From the NCBI GenBank assembly GCA_963682085.1, contig OY821614.1:186001-250000 (forward strand): a stretch of 64,000 nucleotides of DNA. The letters run 5' to 3'. Positions 57,514 to 64,000 of the stretch are shown here, in pieces; the first letter of the stretch is position 1; each line of letters begins with the position of its first letter. Under the pieces are notes generated by a model. The model was not told the DNA's origin. It ran no database searches and saw only the letters and a program-made list of their open reading frames with translations. Source of the DNA: Thiodubiliella sp900128405. GTDB lineage: Bacteria > Pseudomonadota > Gammaproteobacteria > PS1 > Pseudothioglobaceae. A program made the position numbers and the translations under genes.

Positions 57514-60500
57514 TTACAAAATAATCAAATTGATATCTTGCTGAATCCAAAGTGCAGCATTAGCATCAGTGTTGGCACCACTATGAGTATAAACATTATA
57601 GATAATACTGCCTTCAGTCTCGATAGTTGATATCTTAGCAAACCCTGAGGCATTCACAGAGTCGCCACTATTGCCTAATACTTTGAGAATATTGGTGCTG
57701 GTAGAGGCATCCAATACATCATTTAGATTGAGTATTAGGTCGTTGTCGCCTGAACCAGTAATGTCTATTTTCTCAATATCCTGAATACGGATATTACTGA
57801 TGTTGGTTAAATCTAGAGTTAAGTCACCACCATCTAGTGCTAGCGTGTCAATGTTACCGCCACCATCCACACGAACACGGTTGCCTGTGCCTGTTTGTGC
57901 TAATGCAGTGATGTTGCTGGCATTAATGGTAATGGTATCATTACCTGCACCTGCGTTGAAAACATCCATACCACCGTTGCCTGTTAGCGTGTCATCGCCT
58001 GCACCAGCAACGAATATTTCATTACCACTGGTGCCTGTGAGGGTATTGGCATTTTCATCACCTAAATAGTCAATGGCGTATTGTAAGTCGCCACTAAGTT
58101 GGGTCAAATCAATAGCATCGGTGTCGGTTTTGCCAAAGATGACATAGGATTTTCCTGCTTCTATTGTGCTTTTCCTGGCTCCATGAGCACCAACAATCAA
58201 ATCATCCAAGCCATCGCCGTTGACATCGCCTGCGGTGGAGACTGAGATGCCACTGAAACCAGACACATTCTCACCGTTAATAACAAACCCCCCTGTGCCA
58301 CTGGCAATAGCAGATAGGTCAATTGTTGTGTTGTCTTTTTTACCGAAGATGACATAGAATTTTCCTGCTTTTAATTTACCTCGAGCACCAACAATCAAAT
58401 CATTCAAGCCATCGCCGTTGACATCGCCTGCGGTGGAGACTGAGTTGCCACTAACATCATCCACATTCTCACCGTTAATAACAAATCCCCCTGTGCCACT
58501 GGCAATAGCAGACAGGTTGATTGCTGTGCTGTCGGTTTTACCGAAGACAACATAAGACTTACCTGCGTTTGATTTACTGTCTGGGTCGGCATGTTTAGCA
58601 CCAACAATCAAATCATCCAAGCCATCGCCGTTAACATCGCCTGCGTTGGAGACTGACCGGCCACTAATATCATCCACATCCTCGCCGTTAATAACAAAAC
58701 CTCCTGTGCCACTACCACTGGCAATAGCAGAAAGGTCAATTGCTGTGCTGTCTTTTTTGCCGAAGATGACATAGGATTTTCCTGCGTTTGATTTACCGCT
58801 TACATCGGCTTCAAAAGCACCAATAATCAAATCATCCAAGCCATCGCCGTTGACATCACCTGCGTTAGAGACTGAGATGCTACTCTTATCATCCGCATTC
58901 TCACCATTAATAACAAACCCCCCTGTGCCACTGGCAACAGCAGATAGGTTGATTGCTGCGTTGTCTTTTTTACCGAAGATAATATAAGATTTTCCTGCGT
59001 TTGATTTACCGTTTGGGTTGGCAAGATGAGCACCAACAATCAAATCATCCAAGCCATCGCCGTTGACATCGCCTGCGGTGGAGACTGGAAAGCCACTCTC
59101 ATTACCCGCATTCTCACCATTAATAACAAACCCCCCTGTGCCACTGGCAATAGCAGAGAGTTCAATTACTGTGCTGTCTTTTTTACCAAAGATGACATAG
59201 GACTTGCCTGCGTTTGTTCCACCACTTGAATCGGCTGTATAAGCACCAACAATCAAATCATCCAAGCCATCACCGTTGACATCGCCTGCGTTGGAGACTG
59301 AATCGCCACTGCTATCCAGCGTATGCTCACCATTAATAACAAACCCCCCTGTGCCACTGGCAATAGCAGATAGGTTGATTGTTGTGCTGTCAATTTTACC
59401 GAAGATGACATAGGATTTGCCTGAGTCTGTTTTACCATTTGAATCGGCTTCATGAGCACCAACAATCAAATCATCCAAGCCATCACCGTTGACATCACCT
59501 GCATTGGAGACTATGCCACTTATATCACCCGCATTCTCACCGTTGATAGTAAAGCCTTGTACTAAGGTTTTTACTGATACAGTAATGGGTCGCTCTGTCT
59601 CATTGCCTGCAATATCAGTAGCAACAATGGTAACTGTGTCGTTATGCACTGATGTTTGTATTGTTTTGTAAGTTAGTATTCCAGTATCAGTAGTAATCGA
59701 AAATTTATCGACATTCGTCCCTTTTATGCTATAAGTAATACCTTCATCTGCATTGCCACTACTAAGGTTGGTTACTTGAGCGTCATAAACAGTAGTTGCA
59801 ATAGGGGCGTTGACATGAGTATCAACTGTAGTGGGTTGCGAGTCAAATATTGGGTCTGTGGTATCTATGACAATAAGCGAAGTATTTTTACTTACATTTG
59901 AGACATCATCGGTTCGTCTAATCTGAATGGTGTTAATGCTATAAGTGCCATCGCTCAGTGTAAAACTCCTGCCTGTGCCAGGTATAAAGTTGTTGCCACT
60001 ATCAATGGAATACTCCCAAGTTTCGCTTTTCAAACCATTGACAGTAACCGTATTATCGTTGGTAACGCCATCGTTATTTAATAAGCCTGTCTCTTTAAAA
60101 GTAAAACTTAGTTTATCATCACCATTATCACCATCACCGTCATTACCACTACTACTAGCAATCACAACAGTTGCAACCACAACAGCGGCTATAACTTCTA
60201 TATTTGAAGTAACAACATCAAGAAAACTTTGCTTATCATCTGTGCTTACCGCACTAGATTCTGTAGAAACAATAGACCGATCACCATAAAAATACACAAT
60301 TTGCGTGCCATCTTCTAAAGTGAAAGACGCATCAGCAACAATATGATAAAGCCCACCATCTTCGGTGGGTAAAGAAACTAAACAAGATAAATCAGTTGCA
60401 CAAACAGCAAAATAGTTGTCAAAAATAATAACACCTTCTTCTAATGCCACTTCTAAATCATCGCCGACTTTTTTGGCAATTAGGTTTGACTTTTTAGCAT

Positions 60501-60657
60501 CAAAATCTTTAGCATTTAATTGATAAGCCGTGCCCGCTTGGACTTGAATATGTTGAACACCTTTGGCGATAACAATAACTTCTTCGTTGAGTTTATCAGC
60601 GACTTTTTGCGCTTTATTTTGTAATACCATAACTTGTTTTTGTGTTTTTACTTGCAT
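57514..60657 (-). CDS. Adhesin gene 10: shortest member, FG-GAP propeller with no full stalk unit, 1047 aa
   Basis: The prefix has VIVIAKG in place of VIFITKG. A hydrophobic stretch near 152-167 and a short linker (GNDGDGDNGDDK) follow. Only one Ig-like and one cadherin-like domain (about 180-362) lie before the propeller. The Ig-like domain is chimeric: its first half resembles the first Ig-like domain of the paralogs (GLKSETWEYS, SFTLSDGTY), and its second half resembles the last one (DDVSNVSKNTS, DTTDPIFDSQPT). It lost a Gly-Glu pair relative to GLKEGETW. Seven blades span about 363-844, closest to genes 4 and 7, with the blade 6 loop GARGKLKAGKFY. The tail spans 845-1047 and ends DINLIIL. 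It has GAGAGG before the ATG and its own promoter, so it is probably functional. Confidence 0.92.
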   Translation of the reverse strand: MQVKTQKQVMVLQNKAQKVADKLNEEVIVIAKGVQHIQVQAGTAYQLNAKDFDAKKSNLIAKKVGDDLEVALEEGVIIFDNYFAVCATDLSCLVSLPTEDGGLYHIVADASFTLEDGTQIVYFYGDRSIVSTESSAVSTDDKQSFLDVVTSNIEVIAAVVVATVVIASSSGNDGDGDNGDDKLSFTFKETGLLNNDGVTNDNTVTVNGLKSETWEYSIDSGNNFIPGTGRSFTLSDGTYSINTIQIRRTDDVSNVSKNTSLIVIDTTDPIFDSQPTTVDTHVNAPIATTVYDAQVTNLSSGNADEGITYSIKGTNVDKFSITTDTGILTYKTIQTSVHNDTVTIVATDIAGNETERPITVSVKTLVQGFTINGENAGDISGIVSNAGDVNGDGLDDLIVGAHEADSNGKTDSGKSYVIFGKIDSTTINLSAIASGTGGFVINGEHTLDSSGDSVSNAGDVNGDGLDDLIVGAYTADSSGGTNAGKSYVIFGKKDSTVIELSAIASGTGGFVINGENAGNESGFPVSTAGDVNGDGLDDLIVGAHLANPNGKSNAGKSYIIFGKKDNAAINLSAVASGTGGFVINGENADDKSSISVSNAGDVNGDGLDDLIIGAFEADVSGKSNAGKSYVIFGKKDSTAIDLSAIASGSGTGGFVINGEDVDDISGRSVSNAGDVNGDGLDDLIVGAKHADPDSKSNAGKSYVVFGKTDSTAINLSAIASGTGGFVINGENVDDVSGNSVSTAGDVNGDGLNDLIVGARGKLKAGKFYVIFGKKDNTTIDLSAIASGTGGFVINGENVSGFSGISVSTAGDVNGDGLDDLIVGAHGARKSTIEAGKSYVIFGKTDTDAIDLTQLSGDLQYAIDYLGDENANTLTGTSGNEIFVAGAGDDTLTGNGGMDVFNAGAGNDTITINASNITALAQTGTGNRVRVDGGGNIDTLALDGGDLTLDLTNISNIRIQDIEKIDITGSGDNDLILNLNDVLDASTSTNILKVLGNSGDSVNASGFAKISTIETEGSIIYNVYTHSGANTDANAALWIQQDINLIIL

Positions 60658-60727
60658 AATTACCTCTCTTGGTTTTAATTTTAATTTTTTTGTATTGTCT
60701 AGCTTAAAAAATAGAACAACAAATGCA

Positions 60728-60761
60728 ATTATACAATAGAATATTTGTAATATCCTTATGA
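60728..60761 (-). promoter_or_regulatory. Candidate promoter of gene 10, mixed leader
   Basis: The TATAAT box is at 60733-60728, 71 nt before the ATG. The ribosome-binding site is class A-like (GAGAGG) while the region upstream of the box is class B-like (CATAAGGATAT, minus strand), so the leader looks recombinant. Confidence 0.5.
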
Positions 60762-60865
60762 AAAAATAATTATTTTCATTCCTAAAAAATAACTAAAAAT
60801 AAAGCAAAAAAGATCTGTATTTAGGTTATTTTGGACGCTAATTTTTCAAAGTCAATACGCCAATT

Positions 60866-60892
60866 TTTTACCCCTTGGCTAGCGGGGTAAAA
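60866..60892. repeat. Recurrent spacer palindrome overlapping the end of a pseudogene
   Basis: TTTTACCCC and GGGGTAAAA form a perfect 9-bp stem around TTGGCTAGC. On the minus strand the pseudogene frame reads through it as YHFTPLAKG and stops within the second arm. Confidence 0.7.
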
Positions 60893-61590
60893 TGGTAACC
60901 AAGGGCAACCCCATTAACAATATCACCTGCCTCTAATTTGTTAAATCCAGTCGCCTCAACTTTATCACCTGAATCACCAATAATCTTAAGAATATTGGTT
61001 TTACTGGAAAAATCCAACAAGTTATTAAGATTAAGTTTCAAGGTATTATCACCTCAACCTGTCAAATCAATGATTTCAATATCTTGTATGCGATTTGAGT
61101 AAGGTTCAAATTAAGGCTTGCACTCGCTAATTTCAGAGTATCCGTACCACCACCATCAATATGAGCGAATAAATAATCACTAAATACATTGTTAGAGAGT
61201 TTAGTAAGGTTGTTTAATAATGATAGCGTCATTGCCTACACCTACATAAAAAAACATCAGTATCACCATTACCCTAAACCAGCAACAAACAATTCATTAG
61301 TAGAAGCGTTTGTTAGTATGTTATTTTTACTGGCATTAGTATCACTTTGAAAATCAATTGTATGTGCAACGGCATTTCCACCCTTACTAAGATTTGCTAA
61401 ATTAACGGCTTCCCATATTGTTTTTTGCAAATATCACATAAGATTTACCTTTGGTGTTGTTACTCACAAAAGAGCTAGCAATAAAATCACCAAAACCATC
61501 GTTAACATCGCCTACCAAGGAAACTGAAATACCACTCCAACCCCAGCACTCGACATTAATAACAAAGCCCTGTGCCAGAGCTTTTACATA
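60868..61590 (-). pseudogene. Degenerate FG-GAP/RTX gene between genes 11 and 10
   Basis: On the minus strand from about 61590 the sequence reads VKALAQGFVIN, one recognisable but diverged FG-GAP blade (SGISVSLVGDVN, DGFGDFIASS, GKSYVIFAK), then ANLSKGGNAVAHTIDF, NELFVAGLG, YVGVGNDAIII, HIDGGGTDTLKLASASLNLN, RIQDIEIIDLTG, DNTLKLNLNNLLDFSSKTN and ILKIIGDSGDKVEATGF. These are the junction, last blade, RTX part and secretion domain of the family, joined only by several frameshifts and an in-frame TGA (61056-61054). There is no start module. It is clearly more diverged than any pair of intact genes, so it is an older relative. Its end matches the fossils found in other spacers (AATGGGGTT.C.CTTGG). 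Confidence 0.75.
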
Positions 61591-61638
61591 TCAATACTTA
61601 TCAAAACACAAAACTAAAGCAACTGGCTTCATTCCTTT

Positions 61639-64000
61639 TTACAAAACAATCGAACCAATATCTTGTTGAATCCAAAGCGCAGCATTAGCATCAGTGTTGG
61701 CACTAGTGTGAGTATAAACATCATAGGTAATACTGCCTTCAGTCTCGACACCTGATATCTTAGCAAACCCTGAGGCATTCACAGAGTCGCCATCATTGCC
61801 TAATACTTTGAGAATATTGGTGCTGGTAGAGGCATCCAACACATCATTTAGATTGAGTATTAGAGTGTTGTCGCCTGAACCAGTAATGTCTATTTTCTCA
61901 ATATCCTGAATACGGATATTGCTGATGTTGGTTAAATCTAGGGTTAAGCCACTACCATCTAGTACTAGCGTGTCAATGTTACCACCACCATCCACACGAG
62001 CACGGTTGCCTGCACCTGTTTGTGCTAATGCAGTGATGTTGCTGGCATTAATGGTAATGGTGTCGTTACCTGCACCTGCGTTGAGGACATCCATACCACC
62101 GTTACCTATTAGCGTGTCATCGCCTACGCCAGCAACGAATATTTCATTATCACTGGTGCCTGTGAGGGTATTGGCGTTTTCATCACCTAAATAGTCAATG
62201 GCGTATTGTAAGTCGCCACTAAGTTTGGTTAAATCAATAGCATTGGTGTCGGTTTTGCCAAAGACGACATAGGATTTTCCTGCGTTTTGTTGAACGAGAT
62301 TCTCGCCTCCAATAGCACCAACAATCAAATCATCCAAGCCATCACCGTTGACATCGCCTGCGGTGGAGACTGAGATGCCACTGAAACTAGACACATTCTC
62401 ACCGTTAATGACAAACCCCCCTGTGCCACTGGCAATAGCAGATAGGTCAATTGCTGTGTTGTCTTTTTTACCGAAGATGACATGGAATTTTCCTACTTTT
62501 GATATACCGTTTTGGATTTTATAAGGAGTACCAACAATCAAATCATCCAAGCCATCGCCGTTGACATCGCCTGCGGTGGAGACGCTGCCACTAACATCAT
62601 CCACATCCTCACCGTTAATAACAAACCCTCCTGTGCCACTGGCAATAGCAGACAGGTTGATTGCTGTGCTGTCGGTTTTACCGAAGACAACATAAGACTT
62701 ACCTGCGTTTGATTTACTGTCTGGGTCGGCAAGTTTAGCACCAACAATCAAATCATCCAAGCCATCGCCGTTAACATCGCCTGCGTTGGAGACTGAGATG
62801 CCACTAATATCATTCGCATTCTCACCGTTAATAACAAAGCCTCCTGTGCCATTACCACTGGCAATAGCAGAGAGGTCAATTGCTGTGCTGTCTTTTTTGC
62901 CGAAGATGACATAGGATTTTCCTGCGTCTGATTTACCGCTTACATCGGCACGAAAAGCACCAATAATCAAATCATCCAAGCCATCGCCATTGACATCACC
63001 TGCGTTGGAGATTGAGGTGCTACTCTGATCACCCGCATTCTCACCATTAATAACAAACCCCCCTGTATCAATGGCAGATAGGTTAATTACTGTGCCATCT
63101 GTTTTGCCGAAGATAACATAGGACTTTCCTGCTCTTGATTCAGCTTTAGCAGAACCAACAATCAAATCATCCAAGCCATCGCCGTTAATATCGCCTGCGG
63201 TGGAGACTGAGATGCCACTCTCATCACCCGCATTCTCACCATTAATAACAAACCCCCCTGTACCACTGGCAATAGCAGAGAGTTCAATTACTGTGCTGTC
63301 TTTTTTACCAAAGATGACATAGGATTTTCCTGCTTGGTCTTTACTACCTGGATCGGCTCCCCAAGCACCAACAATCAAATCATCCAAGCCATCGCCGTTA
63401 ACATCGCCTGCGGTGGAGACTGATTGGCCACTGTCATCATTCGCATTCTCACCAATAATAACAAACCCCCCTGTGCCACTGGCAATAGTAGGTAGGTTGA
63501 TTGTTGTGCTGTCAATTTTACCGAAGATGACATAGGATTTTCCTGAGTCTAATTTATTACTATTTGAATCGGCTTTATGAGCACCAACAATCAAATCATC
63601 CAAGCCATCGCCGTTGACATCGCCTGCGGCGGAGACTTTGCCACTAGGATTACCCGCATTCTCACCGTTGATAGCAAAGCCTTGTGCTAAGGTTTTTACT
63701 GATATAGTAATGGATCGCTCCGCCTCATTGCCTGCAACATCTGTAGCAACAATGGTAACTGTGTCGTTATCATGCACTGATGTTTGTATTGTTTTGTAAG
63801 TTAGTATTCCAGTATCAGTAGTAATCGAAAATTTATCGGCATTTGTCCCTTTTATGCTATAAGTAATACCTTCATCTGCATTGCCACCATTAAGGTTGGT
63901 TGCTTGAGCATCATAAACAGTAGTTGTAATAGGGGTGTCGACATCAACATTAATTTCAGTGGGTTGCAAGTTAAATATTGGGTCTGTGTTATCTACGACA
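61639..64000 (-). CDS. Adhesin gene 11: C-terminal part of a further FG-GAP/Ig-like repeat protein, cut by the window edge
   Basis: The frame is open to the window edge. The last codons read VVDNTDPIFNLQPTEIN, the end of an Ig-like domain b, so the true start lies beyond 64000. A TTG at 63969 is not a start. Visible parts: one cadherin-like domain ending ISVKTLAQGF (about 63695), seven FG-GAP blades (about 63690-62250) and the RTX/secretion tail ending WIQQDIGSIVL. The propeller belongs with genes 4, 5, 7 and 10: blade 1 is short (NPSGKVSAAG), blade 3 has a short loop (SAKAESRAGKSY), blade 5 follows ASGNGTGGF, and blade 6 matches gene 7 (DVSGSVSTAG, GTPYKIQNGISKVGKFHV). The hairpin after the stop is degraded. 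The pseudogene lies directly downstream. Confidence 0.92.
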   Translation of the reverse strand, partial: VVDNTDPIFNLQPTEINVDVDTPITTTVYDAQATNLNGGNADEGITYSIKGTNADKFSITTDTGILTYKTIQTSVHDNDTVTIVATDVAGNEAERSITISVKTLAQGFAINGENAGNPSGKVSAAGDVNGDGLDDLIVGAHKADSNSNKLDSGKSYVIFGKIDSTTINLPTIASGTGGFVIIGENANDDSGQSVSTAGDVNGDGLDDLIVGAWGADPGSKDQAGKSYVIFGKKDSTVIELSAIASGTGGFVINGENAGDESGISVSTAGDINGDGLDDLIVGSAKAESRAGKSYVIFGKTDGTVINLSAIDTGGFVINGENAGDQSSTSISNAGDVNGDGLDDLIIGAFRADVSGKSDAGKSYVIFGKKDSTAIDLSAIASGNGTGGFVINGENANDISGISVSNAGDVNGDGLDDLIVGAKLADPDSKSNAGKSYVVFGKTDSTAINLSAIASGTGGFVINGEDVDDVSGSVSTAGDVNGDGLDDLIVGTPYKIQNGISKVGKFHVIFGKKDNTAIDLSAIASGTGGFVINGENVSSFSGISVSTAGDVNGDGLDDLIVGAIGGENLVQQNAGKSYVVFGKTDTNAIDLTKLSGDLQYAIDYLGDENANTLTGTSDNEIFVAGVGDDTLIGNGGMDVLNAGAGNDTITINASNITALAQTGAGNRARVDGGGNIDTLVLDGSGLTLDLTNISNIRIQDIEKIDITGSGDNTLILNLNDVLDASTSTNILKVLGNDGDSVNASGFAKISGVETEGSITYDVYTHTSANTDANAALWIQQDIGSIVL

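Noticed and set aside
61639..63969. Gene 11 as a complete short gene starting at TTG 63969
   Set aside because: The frame continues to the window edge with normal family sequence (VVDNTDPIFN) just before it, so the gene is truncated by the window, not short.
901..63969. Single long operon of adhesins
   Set aside because: Each complete gene has its own -10 box, leader and ribosome-binding site, and most are followed by a hairpin. Spacers of 240-980 bp do not suit an operon, though read-through cannot be excluded.

Overview
The window is almost entirely one gene family. Eleven very large paralogous genes (ten complete, one cut by the right edge) lie head to tail on the minus strand from 901 to 64000. 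At the left edge, also on the minus strand, are the first 30 codons of rlmE (23S rRNA 2'-O-methyltransferase). That housekeeping gene marks the downstream border of the array. No tRNA, rRNA, CRISPR array, complete insertion sequence or secretion-apparatus gene is visible. The AT-rich composition, the gammaproteobacterial-type RlmE start and the very large RTX-tailed FG-GAP proteins suggest a marine gammaproteobacterium. A sulfur-oxidising symbiont of the SUP05/Thioglobaceae type is a plausible guess, but this is inference only.

All ten complete proteins share one plan. (i) A nearly invariant N-terminal module of about 140 residues resembles the prefix domain of BapA-type biofilm adhesins and has two conserved cysteines near 86 and 92. 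(ii) A hydrophobic Val/Ala stretch near 153-168 follows. (iii) Next is an Asp/Asn/Gly linker of variable length. (iv) Then come a first Ig-like domain (b0) and a first cadherin-like domain (c0). (v) A stalk is built from 0 to 9 copies of a three-domain unit (a, b, c; about 309 residues, 927 bp). (vi) Seven FG-GAP repeats, each with a GDVNGDGLDD-type calcium loop, predict a seven-bladed beta-propeller like the integrin alpha head. (vii) The last ~203 residues hold RTX-like Gly/Asp motifs and the C-terminal domain typical of type I secreted adhesins. Protein lengths fall on a ladder of about 1047 + 309n (n = 0,1,1,1,2,2,3,3,4,9), while the propeller always has seven blades.

Each gene has its own candidate TATAAT box 69-92 nt upstream of the ATG and a good ribosome-binding site, so the array looks like separately transcribed copies rather than one operon. 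The spacers are themselves duplicated. Most contain a recurring palindrome and the decayed 3' end of another related gene, best preserved as a frameshifted pseudogene at 60868-61590. The array therefore seems to descend from a repeated unit of one intact gene plus one degenerate gene. Near-identical segments shared by different genes, a chimeric domain in the shortest gene and nested duplications in the longest gene point to active recombination. A reasonable hypothesis is a surface-adhesin diversification locus in which stalk length and propeller loops vary while the secretion ends stay fixed.
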